A stretch of 34,283 nt of DNA. It comes from Candidatus Altimarinota bacterium (GTDB lineage: Bacteria > Patescibacteriota > Gracilibacteria > UBA4473). Below the pieces are notes generated by a model, which did no database searches, was not told the DNA's origin, and saw nothing but the letters and a program-made list of their open reading frames with translations. This document shows, piece after piece, positions 1-8,769 of this stretch. The stretch's first letter is position 1. Each line of letters opens with the position of its first letter. The stretch covers positions 1 through 34,283 of the forward strand of contig JALVIB010000030.1 of NCBI GenBank assembly GCA_027028725.1, given 5' to 3'. Made by a program: the position numbers and the translations under genes.

Positions 1-405
1 AAGTTCTCAGCAGAAAAAACAGGAACAAAAAAAACAATAAAAAACTTTCCTTTGGCTCCCTCTTTTTTGAAAGAGGGCGGGGGGTGATTTTCCTTTTTCG
101 CGGGATTTTGCTACTTCTTTCTAAAAATCCCCCTCAGTCCCCCTTTGAAGAAAGGGGGAGTGCTCAGCAAGGGAAACAGAAGAAGAAAAAAACAATAAAA
201 CACTTTTCCTTTTGGCTCCCTCTTTTTCTAAAGAGGGCGGGGGGTGATTTTCCTTTTTTCGCGAGATTTTACTGCTTCTTTTTAAAATCCCCCTCAGTCC
301 CCCTTTGAAGAAAGGGGGAAGTTCTCAGCAAGAAAAACAGGAACAAAAAAACAATAAAACAGTTCCTTTTGGCTCCCTCTTTTTCTAAAGAGGGGTGGGG
401 TGATT
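1..405. repeat. Tandem repeat, about 2.5 units of 158-160 bp
   Basis: The phrase TCTCAG/GCTCAG recurs at about 1, 159 and 319, each followed by an A-rich stretch, a block reading TTTTGGCTCCCTC, an AAGAGGG run, GGTGATTTT and then a hairpin of the type CCCCCTTTGAAGAAAGGGGG. The first unit carries an exact copy of the TTTCGCGGGATTTT motif (96-109); the second has a variant with CGCGAGA near 260. The open frames over this stretch are translations of the repeat and I do not call a gene. A diverged copy of the same unit lies at 15285-15430 inside a pseudopilin gene. Confidence 0.85.
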
Positions 406-423
406 TTAAAAAAATAAAAACAC

Positions 424-456
424 AAAAAAACCCCCTCACTCGCGTGAGGGGGTTTT
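424..456 (-). terminator. Intrinsic terminator of the S-layer gene
   Basis: A perfect 9-bp stem (CCCCCTCAC / GTGAGGGGG, 431-452) with a 4-base loop is followed on the minus strand by a run of T. It lies about 90 bp past the stop codon of the minus-strand S-layer gene. It has A/T runs on both sides, so it could work in both directions. Confidence 0.8.
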
Positions 457-464
457 AAATTATC

Positions 465-492
465 AAGTCCGGACTTCGGAAAGTCCGGACTT
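465..492. repeat. Pair of AAGTCCGGACTT palindromes
   Basis: Two perfect 12-bp palindromes at 465-476 and 481-492, four bases apart. They can pair with each other to form a hairpin in RNA, just downstream of the S-layer gene. Further copies lie at 8637, 8671, 14702, 14734, 27243, 31228 and 31262. Confidence 0.85.
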
Positions 493-546
493 AAGATAAT
501 TTTTTGAACTTTTGAAGAGTTCTAACTTTTTACAGCAATGACGCCA

Positions 547-3500
547 TTACTGTTCAGAAGCACCAGCCAAAGTGCCGCTAGGAATAGTTAACTCGTATCC
601 ATTTAAGAATGGATAAGCACCAGTATTATCTGACCGATCAGACCAAACAATATCAGCTGGGGCAGCAGCAGTAACAGGAGTATCTAACACTCCGTCACCA
701 TTACCATCAGTCCCCGCACCAGCATTATCTGTAGCATCAACTGTTTCGTAAGCTGCAGCAGCTGTTGCTTCGTTAACAAATGAGAATGAAAGAGAATCAA
801 CCCCATCTGTTGTGTTAAGAGGGTCTTTAGTTCTTAATTCATAATAGTTAGTATTTTCAATTAAGTCACTAAATCCATCAAATACAAGAGCATCGTATGT
901 TCCAGCTCCGGCAGAATCTAATATAGCTACAGGATTACCTGTGTAACCAGAATCTGCAAATTTAACTAAACTCCAATTTGTGTCTGTGAAATCAGCTGAT
1001 GTATCGTATACATTAGTTGAAGAAGATGTCACAGAGAATGTTAATCTGTTAATGTTAGCATCTCCTGCAGCATCAGTAGAAATAGAGAATCTGAAAACAG
1101 CTTTATCACTTCCACCAGCAGAATCAGCAGTAAATACTGGTTGAGTTGATTTTGGAAGAGCGTTTATTGTTATCTTTGTTTTGTAAGCAATAAATGCATC
1201 ACCAGTAGCTGGTGCACCAGCAATACTTGTTTGGCTAACATCAGTTCCAGTAGCACCTGTTAGCGCCTCAATTCCAGTGCTAGTTGTCCCCGGTATAGAA
1301 GGCATTGTCGTATCTAGTTCTAATTTTAACTGTTTAGCAGTTCTAGCTGCATCGTTAATGTTTCTGACCTTAATTTTAACAGTTACGTCTGCACTACCAT
1401 CCTTCGGAACAATAATCTTATTGGCGTTAAGTTCAAAATGAACTTTTCCGTTTGTCATTTGTTCTGTCCCTAGCAACTGACCAGCTTCGTTGTATAACAT
1501 AAAGTCAGCATGACCATCAAAGTCAGTTCCTATTGCATTAGTTAGGTAAAGATCTTTAACTTGAATTTCATCATATTTAGATTCTAAACGCAATTTCCAT
1601 ACCTCAGCAGTTTGATTTTCAACTAGAACAGTTGATGGATAGATACCTTCTTGTGAAACAGTTAGTGTTCCAGAAGTTGTAAATGTGAATTCTGCTCCAC
1701 ATAAGTAGTTAGGTGTATCTAATGATCCGTCACAAGCACCTGTTAGATCGCCTGGACCAGCCGTATCAGTACCACCTAATAGATCACCAGCTTCGTAAAC
1801 TTTAACACCACTACCATTTTCAGCATTATCAGCATCAACTGCTGTAACTGCCATTCGGATAGTAGATCCACCTGGTGCTTCAGTAACGGCTGTCCCTACT
1901 GGGACTTGTGCACCAAATTCACCAGAATTATTAACAGTTCCTTCATTATTTTTACATGTAACTGTGTTTCCTGTAACATCTTCTACCACACATGTTTCTG
2001 CACCAATAGTTAGAGTATCTCCATCAGAAATGTTATTTGCACTAGCAACAGTAAATCCGGATGAAGCCGCACCAACTGGGTATTCTCGTGAAACGCTATT
2101 AATATCCTGTCCAGTATGATCAACATCAACAGTAGATGGATCAACAACGATAGCTGTAGCTCCAGTACCTGCATCTGCTGTAACAATAATAAAGTCACCA
2201 TTCATTTCAATAACATCTCCTGCTTTTACATCAGCAGTAATACCACTAGTACAGTTAACTGGAGAAGTTGAGTTTGTAGCTGACGCATCAGCTGCTGGAC
2301 AAATAGCCCCTCCTACAACATTTGTTGTACTTGTTCCGTCGTCAACTACAGTTGTATTAGCCAAAGCCTCAGTAGCAACTGCTTCAATAGTATCCATCAC
2401 AACAGTAAATTCTTCTTGTCCTGCTGATGGAATTACAACTGCAATGTCGTTAAAGGCTGCAGTTCCTTTAATTGAAGCATCTGACGAATTATCAAGAGTT
2501 TTACTTGATCCGATTTGTTGTCCGTCCACAAACAATGAAGCTGTGAAGTTTGAGTAGTTAGATTCAGCCGCACCTGTTCCCAATCCTTTGATTGTGATTG
2601 AAGTAATGTTTACATCTCCTGAATCATTGTTGTCTAGAACGAATTTCATAAATGTAGCATCTTGAATACCAGCAACAGCTACCTCTGAAGTAAAGCTATC
2701 TGTTCGTGTAATTGTTAGAACTGATTCCTCAACTTCAACTTTTGAAGCCAATGCTGAACCCAAAAGATCATTTTCTACTACTGTATCCCCTGAAGAAATG
2801 TATTCTGGAGAATCAAAGTCTTTGGCATATAATGCAAATTTAACCCATGATCCTGTAGTAGCTTCATCTTTGATGTTCATTACAAGTTTCATTACTGAAG
2901 CACCTGTAATTTCAAATTGAGAAGAATAATCTAGGTAAGGAGCTGCATCAGTTCCTGATAAAGTGTTTTCTGTATCAACTAGATCGTCGTTCAAGTACAA
3001 TCGGAAGTTGTCGAAGTAGTTGTTCAATGTTGTAAGACTGTGTTGGTCTCCTGCAGTATCTCCATCAATGTCGTATGAATCAACTTTAATTTTAACTCCG
3101 TCAACCATAATTGGTTGTGAAACAACAACTCGTGCTGTCATAGCTACAACATCGTTAGATCCCGGAGCGTATTCTTGGTTTCCTAGAGAGTTAGGGTCTC
3201 GAGAAACATTAATGTCTCCTGAATCAATTGTGTATTTAGCCAAAGTAGCGTTAGCGTCTTCAGCGTTGTTTCCTGATGGGTCAACTGTTTTAACACCGAA
3301 TGCTGTACCGATTTCGATACCTACAATGTCTTCAAAGTTATCAACTTTGAATTCGATGTAATCATTAGCTTCTGCTGAAACAACATCAGCTCGCATTGAG
3401 AAGATTCGAGAATCTCCGTCTTCAATAACATATCCTCCTGTAACTCCGTTATCTAATCGGAATGTTACATAGTCTCCGTCAATAATAGTTTCTGCAGAAA

Positions 3501-4830
3501 CTTGTTCTCCTGAAACATATAGAGCGAAGTTTTCTAGGTCGTTAGCTAGTTCAGCTGTACCTGTGTTTTTGAAAGTAATAGCTCTCAACTCAATATCTTT
3601 GTTTGTAGTTGAAGAGTTTAACATTCGGAATTTACCTAATTCTACAAAAGAATCACCAACATTAACTGTTGTATTTGATCCCAAAGTAGTCATAGTAAGT
3701 TGTGAAACTTGGTAATCAGCAACTTCCATTTCTTCACCTTCAATAGGGAAGTTTCCTACAACATTAGCTGCTGTAGATACGATGTCGTCAGCTGAAACAA
3801 CTGCGAATCGGTTGTGGTGTCCGATGTTACATCCTTCAGCACCAGATGCGTAACAAGTACCATCAGCTGCCAAAGTGTATTTGTTAGAAGCAACAACATC
3901 AGCAACCAAAGTTTGTCCCGCAGGAACTACAATTGGTGGGTTGAATCGTAATTCAACGATATCGTCGTTGTTAACAGATCGGTCGTTTCCAACTTTGAAT
4001 CCGTCAATTTCTAACCAAACTTTGTCGAAATCATCTGAATCACCAAGACCCAAACGAGTCAAAGTAATAGCTGAAATTTCAACATCGCTGTCATCAGAAG
4101 CTGTCAAATCAAGAGTTGTGAAAGGAACTGAAGTAGCATTGTAAGGAATGTTTGTTCCTCGTGGTGTATCAGCAGATAGAGAAACTTCTAGAGTTCCTGC
4201 TGCTGGATTAGTCGCTTCAGTAGCTGCCAGTAAACCTTGGTAAACAACAACTGCTGCTTCAGCACGAGTAACAGTATTTGCTGGTGCAAATGTACCGTCA
4301 CCGTAACCTAACATAATTCCGTGAGCTTTAACTGTTTCTACATATGGGTAGAACCAATCAGCTGGGTCAACATCGCTGAAGCTTGGTCCGTTATCAATTT
4401 CTTCTAATTCGAAGGCATTAACAACTTCTTTAGCTATTTCAGCTCGGTTGATTAGGTTGGCTGGTTTAAATGTACCGTCTGGATATCCGTCGATCCATCC
4501 GTAGTTGTACATTGTTTCTACATAATCGTAGAACCAGTCACCTTCTTGTACATCAGGGAAGTGTGCACCTCCTGTTGTGTCAATAGCTACATCAGCTGCA
4601 AGTACAATAATTTTTGATACTTCAGCACGATTTAGCTCTCTGTTTGGAGCAAAAGAACCATCATCATTACCAGTCATCACATTGATAGCTGCTAATTCTG
4701 AGATAGCCTCGTCTGCCCAAGATGGAATCTCTGCATCGTCAGTGTATGCAAAAGCTGTCGTCGTAACGAAAGCTAGTGCCAAAAATGACAATAGAGCGAC
4801 TCCTTTTTTAATTTTTGATAAAAAATTCAT
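547..4830 (-). CDS. SLH-domain S-layer protein, giant
   Basis: A protein of 1427 residues, probably the main cell-surface layer protein. A signal peptide (residues 1-28, ending TTTAFA) is followed by three SLH domains at about 31-80, 91-140 and 151-200, each ending in an NRAE or TRAE signature. SLH domains normally bind a pyruvylated wall polymer. The rest is a long, acidic, Asp/Thr/Ser/Val-rich, beta-type extracellular region with loosely repeated modules and very few cysteines; no enzyme motif is visible. The ATG at 4830 is set by the signal peptide; there is no Shine-Dalgarno sequence. The gene is monocistronic, with a terminator at 424-456. In 4.3 kb it holds no exact TCCCGCGA motif, in contrast with its neighbours. 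SLH assignment is firm; the S-layer role is inferred from size and architecture. Confidence 0.9.
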   Translation of the reverse strand: MNFLSKIKKGVALLSFLALAFVTTTAFAYTDDAEIPSWADEAISELAAINVMTGNDDGSFAPNRELNRAEVSKIIVLAADVAIDTTGGAHFPDVQEGDWFYDYVETMYNYGWIDGYPDGTFKPANLINRAEIAKEVVNAFELEEIDNGPSFSDVDPADWFYPYVETVKAHGIMLGYGDGTFAPANTVTRAEAAVVVYQGLLAATEATNPAAGTLEVSLSADTPRGTNIPYNATSVPFTTLDLTASDDSDVEISAITLTRLGLGDSDDFDKVWLEIDGFKVGNDRSVNNDDIVELRFNPPIVVPAGQTLVADVVASNKYTLAADGTCYASGAEGCNIGHHNRFAVVSADDIVSTAANVVGNFPIEGEEMEVADYQVSQLTMTTLGSNTTVNVGDSFVELGKFRMLNSSTTNKDIELRAITFKNTGTAELANDLENFALYVSGEQVSAETIIDGDYVTFRLDNGVTGGYVIEDGDSRIFSMRADVVSAEANDYIEFKVDNFEDIVGIEIGTAFGVKTVDPSGNNAEDANATLAKYTIDSGDINVSRDPNSLGNQEYAPGSNDVVAMTARVVVSQPIMVDGVKIKVDSYDIDGDTAGDQHSLTTLNNYFDNFRLYLNDDLVDTENTLSGTDAAPYLDYSSQFEITGASVMKLVMNIKDEATTGSWVKFALYAKDFDSPEYISSGDTVVENDLLGSALASKVEVEESVLTITRTDSFTSEVAVAGIQDATFMKFVLDNNDSGDVNITSITIKGLGTGAAESNYSNFTASLFVDGQQIGSSKTLDNSSDASIKGTAAFNDIAVVIPSAGQEEFTVVMDTIEAVATEALANTTVVDDGTSTTNVVGGAICPAADASATNSTSPVNCTSGITADVKAGDVIEMNGDFIIVTADAGTGATAIVVDPSTVDVDHTGQDINSVSREYPVGAASSGFTVASANNISDGDTLTIGAETCVVEDVTGNTVTCKNNEGTVNNSGEFGAQVPVGTAVTEAPGGSTIRMAVTAVDADNAENGSGVKVYEAGDLLGGTDTAGPGDLTGACDGSLDTPNYLCGAEFTFTTSGTLTVSQEGIYPSTVLVENQTAEVWKLRLESKYDEIQVKDLYLTNAIGTDFDGHADFMLYNEAGQLLGTEQMTNGKVHFELNANKIIVPKDGSADVTVKIKVRNINDAARTAKQLKLELDTTMPSIPGTTSTGIEALTGATGTDVSQTSIAGAPATGDAFIAYKTKITINALPKSTQPVFTADSAGGSDKAVFRFSISTDAAGDANINRLTFSVTSSSTNVYDTSADFTDTNWSLVKFADSGYTGNPVAILDSAGAGTYDALVFDGFSDLIENTNYYELRTKDPLNTTDGVDSLSFSFVNEATAAAAYETVDATDNAGAGTDGNGDGVLDTPVTAAAPADIVWSDRSDNTGAYPFLNGYELTIPSGTLAGASEQ

Positions 4831-4890
4831 CTTAGTTTTTATTTAGTAAATAAAGAAAATATTCCCCAAAAAGGGGGCTTTCTTGGGTTT

Positions 4891-4941
4891 GATTTACCAA
4901 TACAAAAAGCTCGCGAAAAAACACGAGAAAATTGGTAAATC
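4891..4941. promoter_or_regulatory. Inverted repeat in the S-layer promoter or leader
   Basis: A perfect 11-bp inverted repeat, GATTTACCAAT (4891-4901) and ATTGGTAAATC (4931-4941), has a 29-bp loop that contains a smaller CTCG/CGAG pair. On the minus strand it lies just downstream of a TATATC (-10-like, 4942-4947) with TTGAGT (-35-like, 4964-4969) at 16 bp spacing. It is therefore either an operator over the transcription start or a 5' leader hairpin. A second small hairpin, CCCC-AAAAA-GGGG, is at 4864-4876. The repeat is certain; the function is inferred. Confidence 0.55.
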
Positions 4942-5568
4942 GATATATAAGGTAGTTGAAAAAACTCAATATTAAGTTTTCTCATGGATATTCCGCAGAA
5001 TCCCGCGAAAAAATCCACTAAAAGGATTATTTAAATCCCTTAAAAAATTTCTAGAAAGACTATCATTTCATCTTTCCGGCCGTCTTTTCAAAGATCAAGG
5101 TCATTTGGCGATCCATTACTGGAGCGGGATAAGAGGACACACTCGTCCAAGTTATCCAAACCTGCGCGAATTGTACCTACTTGTCTCCAGAAAGTCAAAC
5201 TTTCGTGATTTTCTAGACACATTTAATACAATGCAAGTAGTTAAACGAATTTCGCGGGATTTTGTTACAAAAAAACTTAGATTACGAGTTCACAAGATTA
5301 CAATAAATTCCCGCGAAAATTTACCATCTTCGTCATTGCGAGGAGCGAAGTATGAGCGACGCGGCAATCTACTTCCTTATTTTCAAATCCCCCTTAATCC
5401 CCCTTTCTCAAGGGGGAAATTTAAGGAATTATTTAAAAATCCCGCGAAATCTTCGCAAAAAATGTAGGGACGCCCTTTATAGGCGTCCAAAAAAAATGAA
5501 TTCCAAATTATCGGGCGACCACAAGGAATCGCCCCTACGAAAAATTTCGCGGGATTTTCCAACAGGGG

Positions 5569-5643
5569 TGGTGGAGCCAAGGAGAATCGAACTCCTATCT
5601 CTGCATTGTCAAGATGAGTATTTTACCATTAAACTATGACCCC
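5569..5643 (-). tRNA. tRNA-like gene, probably tRNA-Val(GAC), damaged anticodon stem
   Basis: On the minus strand a GGGGTCA acceptor pairs with TGGCTCC, followed by the discriminator A and an encoded CCA (5569-5571). A D-arm with AATGGTA loop and a perfect T-arm (AGGAG-TTCGATT-CTCCT) are present, and the spacing between D and T arms is canonical (23 nt). The loop TTGACAA gives anticodon GAC (Val). The anticodon stem does not pair: its 5' side reads CTCATC and its 3' side TGCAGAG. The 3' side belongs to a 14-bp inverted repeat with 5698-5711. It may be a tRNA pseudogene, a rearranged gene, or a tRNA with a bulged stem. Confidence 0.6.
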
Positions 5644-5711
5644 GACTCCACCAGCGCGGAGTATATAAAAAAAGCTCGCCACAGCAAGCTCTTTTTATTG
5701 ACAATGCAGAG
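5599..5711. repeat. 14-bp inverted repeat that includes the tRNA anticodon arm
   Basis: CTCTGCATTGTCAA at 5599-5612 is the exact reverse complement of 5698-5711. One arm forms the anticodon loop and 3' stem of the tRNA-like gene; the other lies upstream of it. Between them, at about 5668-5697, is a GC hairpin with T-runs on both sides that looks like a terminator. Confidence 0.7.
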
Positions 5712-6288
5712 TGGGCCATAACTTTGGCACTCATCACTGGGATAATACCCATTCTTGTTTTATTTGTCAAAAAAAATCCCGCGAAAATTTACCATATTCG
5801 TCATTGCGAGGAGCGAGGTATGAGCGACGCGGCAATCTACTTCCTTATTTTCAAATCCCCCTTAATCCCCCTTTCTCAAGAGGAAAAACTAAGGAATTAC
5901 AAAAAAATCCCGCGAAATCTTCGCAAAAAATGTAGGGACGCCCTTTATGGGCGTCCAAAAAAAGTTAGATTACAAGTTCACGAGTTTACGAGTTCACAAG
6001 ATTACAATAAATTCCCGCGAAAATTTACCATCTTCGTCATTGCGAGGAGCGAGGTATGAGCGACGCGGCAATCTACTTCCTTATTTTCAAATCCCCCTTA
6101 ATCCCCCTTTCTCAAGAGGAAAAACTAAGGAATTACAATAAATTCCCGCGAAAATTTACCATCTTCGTCATTGCGAGGAGCGAAGTATGAGCGACGCGGC
6201 AATCTACTTCCTTATTTTCAAATCCCCCTTAATCTCTTTCTCAAGGGGGAAAACTAAGGAATTATTTTGAAAATTTCGCGGGATTTTC

Positions 6289-6312
6289 AAAAGGACAGGT
6301 CACGACCTGTCC
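6289..6312 (-). terminator. Intrinsic terminator of fusA
   Basis: A perfect 9-bp stem GGACAGGTC / GACCTGTCC (6293-6312, 2-base loop) is followed on the minus strand by TTTT. It lies 28 bp beyond the fusA stop codon. The same ACCTGTCC phrase recurs at about 10849, so the stem is itself part of a dispersed repeat. Confidence 0.75.
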
Positions 6313-6339
6313 TTTCTTGTTATCTTATAAACTCGTAAA

Positions 6340-8421
6340 CTATTCCCCGTTTCGTTCAGCGATAATTTTTTCTTCAACACTTTTTGGAACTTTCGCGTAA
6401 TCCGCGAATTCCATTGAATAACTGGCTCGTCCTTGAGTCATTGAACGAAGTTCTGTCGCGTATCCAAACATCTCTCCTAGTGGGATTTTGGCTTTAACAA
6501 AGTTGTTTAGACCGCGTGTCCCAGATTCTTGAATAATTCCTCGTTTTGAAGAAATGTTTCCCATAACATCTCCCAAATAATCTTCCGGAGTAATGACTTC
6601 CACATTCATAATTGGTTCAAGAATTGCTGGATCAGCGCGTTTTCCTCCGTCTTTGAAGGCTTGTGCCGCCGCAATCTTAAAGGCTAATTCAGATGAATCC
6701 ACATCGTGGTAGTTACCATCAACTAGTTCAACTTCCACATCAACTACTGGATATCCCGCGAGAATTCCGCGAGAAGTTGCTTCGTTAAATCCTTTTTCAC
6801 AACCTGGAATATACTCGTTTGGAATTGAAGCTCCTTTAATAGAGTTGATGAATTTAAATCCTGATCCCGGTTCTCCCGGACGAATTTTACAAATAACATG
6901 CGCGAATTGTCCACGACCACCTGATTGTTTCTTGTGAATGTATTCTGCATCAACTTCTTTTTGAATAGTTTCGCGGTAAGCAACTTGTGGTTGCCCGATA
7001 TTCGCTTCAACTTTGAATTCTCGTTTCAAACGATCAACTAGAATGTCTAGGTGAAGTTCTCCCATTCCCGCGATAATTGTTTGTAAAGTTTCTTCGTCAG
7101 TCCAGACTTTGAAAGTTGGATCTTCTTCGGCTAATTTTTGTAGAGCCAATCCCATTTTTTCTTGGTCAGCTTTTGTTTTTGGTTCAATTGAAATCGAAAT
7201 AACCGGTTCTGGGAACTCAATACTTTCTAGCAAGAACTCTTTCCCCATATCACACAAAGTGTCCCCTGTTTTGGTCGCTTTCAAACCAACAACCGCTCCA
7301 ATGTGTCCGGCTTGAATTTCTGGAATTTCTTCGCGGTGATTGGCGTGCATTTGTAATAATCGTCCCACTCGTTCTTTTTTCCCAGAATTAGCGTTGTAGA
7401 TATAAGATCCGGATTTCAAAGTCCCAGCATAAACTCGCACGAAACTAAGTCGTCCCACATACGGATCAGTGGCAATTTTGAAAGCCAAAGCCGCCAAAGG
7501 TCCGTCTTTGTCCGGAGGACAAGCCGTTTTCTTTTCTGGATCATTAACATCTTGCGCCTCAGCTGGTGGAATATCTTTTGGTGAAGGTAGTAATTCGCAA
7601 ACTTTGTCTAACATTGGTTGCACTCCTTTGTTTTTCAAAGCCGTTCCCGTCATAACCGGTACAAATTCTCCGGCAATAACTGCTCGTCGCATTCCCGCGA
7701 TAATTTCTTCTTCGCTCAATTCTTCTCCGTTCAAGTATTTTTCCATCAAAACTTCGTCTGACCCAGCTACCGCTTCCAGCATTTTTTCACGCCATTCTGC
7801 TGCTTCATCAGCCATATCTGCCGGAATATCAACAACATTAATATCCTTTCCAAGATCATCGTTGTAAACAGTCGCTTTCATTGCAATCAAATCAACAATT
7901 CCTTTGAAATCCGCTTCATTTCCGATTGGCAACTGAATTGGGAAAGCGTTTTTGGTCAATCTTTCGACAATTGAGTCATAACTTCGCCAAAAACTAGCTC
8001 CAGTTCGGTCTAGTTTGTTGATAAAACACATTCGCGGAACATTATATTTGTCAGCTTGTCGCCAAACTGTTTCTGATTGTGGCTCAACTCCCGCCACACC
8101 ATCAAAAATACAAACCGCTCCATCCAAAACTCGCAAAGATCGTTCCACTTCCACGGTAAAATCCACGTGACCAGGTGTATCGATAATGTTAATTTGGTGT
8201 CCTTTCCAGAAAGCAGTTGTCGCTGCCGAAGTAATGGTAATACCTCGTTCTTGTTCTTGTTCCATCCAGTCCATAGTAGCTTCACCTTCGTGAACTTCTC
8301 CTAATTTGTGAGATTTCCCAGTATAGAACAAAATTCGTTCTGTTACGGTTGTTTTTCCAGCGTCGATATGGGCAATAATTCCAATATTTCGGACTTGCTC
8401 CAGAGGTAAGATTTTAGTCAT
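6340..8421 (-). CDS. fusA: Translation elongation factor G
   Basis: Ribosomal translocase of 693 residues, the usual bacterial length. The GTPase motifs are complete: G1 AHIDAGKTT (17-25), switch I RGITI (59-63), G3 DTPGH (81-85) and G4 NKLD (135-138). Domains II-V follow without gaps. The usual partners (rpsL, rpsG, tuf) are not next to it, so the gene stands alone, flanked by repeats. The ATG at 8421 follows an A/T-only leader (ATTAATTATTAAAAA) with no Shine-Dalgarno sequence. Motif copies inside are mostly degenerate (TCCCGCGAG at 6757, TCCCGCGAT at 7062 and 7692). Confidence 0.97.
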   Translation of the reverse strand: MTKILPLEQVRNIGIIAHIDAGKTTVTERILFYTGKSHKLGEVHEGEATMDWMEQEQERGITITSAATTAFWKGHQINIIDTPGHVDFTVEVERSLRVLDGAVCIFDGVAGVEPQSETVWRQADKYNVPRMCFINKLDRTGASFWRSYDSIVERLTKNAFPIQLPIGNEADFKGIVDLIAMKATVYNDDLGKDINVVDIPADMADEAAEWREKMLEAVAGSDEVLMEKYLNGEELSEEEIIAGMRRAVIAGEFVPVMTGTALKNKGVQPMLDKVCELLPSPKDIPPAEAQDVNDPEKKTACPPDKDGPLAALAFKIATDPYVGRLSFVRVYAGTLKSGSYIYNANSGKKERVGRLLQMHANHREEIPEIQAGHIGAVVGLKATKTGDTLCDMGKEFLLESIEFPEPVISISIEPKTKADQEKMGLALQKLAEEDPTFKVWTDEETLQTIIAGMGELHLDILVDRLKREFKVEANIGQPQVAYRETIQKEVDAEYIHKKQSGGRGQFAHVICKIRPGEPGSGFKFINSIKGASIPNEYIPGCEKGFNEATSRGILAGYPVVDVEVELVDGNYHDVDSSELAFKIAAAQAFKDGGKRADPAILEPIMNVEVITPEDYLGDVMGNISSKRGIIQESGTRGLNNFVKAKIPLGEMFGYATELRSMTQGRASYSMEFADYAKVPKSVEEKIIAERNGE

Positions 8422-8769
8422 TTTTTAATAATTAATATATCGCGCGAAATTTTAGAAGTAGCGCCAAAAAAGTCAAATGGATTAAAATCCCGCGAAAAAT
8501 TGTTTTTTTGTTTTTGTCATTCTGGCTTGTCCAGAATCAGAAAATCTTTTTGATTCTCGACGAAACTTAAATTACACCTTGATTTTGGCGAGAATGACGC
8601 ACTAAAAATCCCGCGAAATTTTCAAAAAGAAAAAACAAGTCCGGACTTAACACAGGATAAAAAGCATTTAAAGTCCGGACTTAAGTTTTTTCACAGAAAA
8701 TTTCGCGGGATTTGCCAAAAAAAGCAAAACAAATAAAATTTTCGCAGTTTTCTTTTTAAAACAAATAAA
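8422..8769. other. Divergent intergenic region rich in repeats
   Basis: The 348-bp gap separates the diverging fusA and ctpA and must hold both promoters, but I cannot fix a convincing pair of boxes. It contains three exact TCCCGCGA/TCGCGGGA motifs (8488, 8608, 8702), a GTCATTCT...AGAATGAC inverted repeat (about 8516-8597), and the paired palindromes AAGTCCGGACTT at 8637-8648 and 8671-8682, 34 bp apart from start to start. Confidence 0.7.

Larger units (their letters stand above)
5283..6275. repeat. Composite dispersed-repeat array, four copies
   Basis: Four same-direction copies of a composite unit contain the segment CGTCATTGCGAGGAGCGA starting at 5331, 5799, 6035 and 6166. Each is preceded by a TCCCGCGAAAATTTACCAT segment and followed by AATCCCCCTTAATC and a (partly decayed) CTCAAG hairpin. 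Copies 3 and 4 are about 131 bp apart. Copies 1 and 2 are each followed by the phrase TGTAGGGACGCCCTTTAT (5464, 5932). The open frames here repeat the same peptides and are repeat translations, so no protein gene is called between 4831 and 6339. Confidence 0.85.

Noticed and set aside
84..308. Open frame of 74 codons at the left end
   Set aside because: It is the translation of the tandem repeat; the same peptides recur in each unit and the neighbouring frames over other repeat copies are equally open.
1..405. CRISPR array
   Set aside because: Units are about 160 bp, with similarity across the whole unit and no constant 25-37 bp repeat with unique spacers; there are no cas genes.
3020..3361. 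Antisense open frame of 113 codons within the S-layer gene
   Set aside because: It lies opposite a clear, continuous coding region and has no recognisable features of its own.
5569..5711. Group I intron or split tRNA
   Set aside because: The D-to-T arm spacing is already canonical, so nothing is inserted in the anticodon arm; the problem is a mispaired stem, not extra length.
5105..6141. Several overlapping open frames of 60-120 codons between the S-layer gene and fusA
   Set aside because: All consist of the same repeated peptides (for example SREN-LP-SSLRGA and FQIPLNPPFSRG) from the composite repeat; one also crosses the tRNA-like gene.
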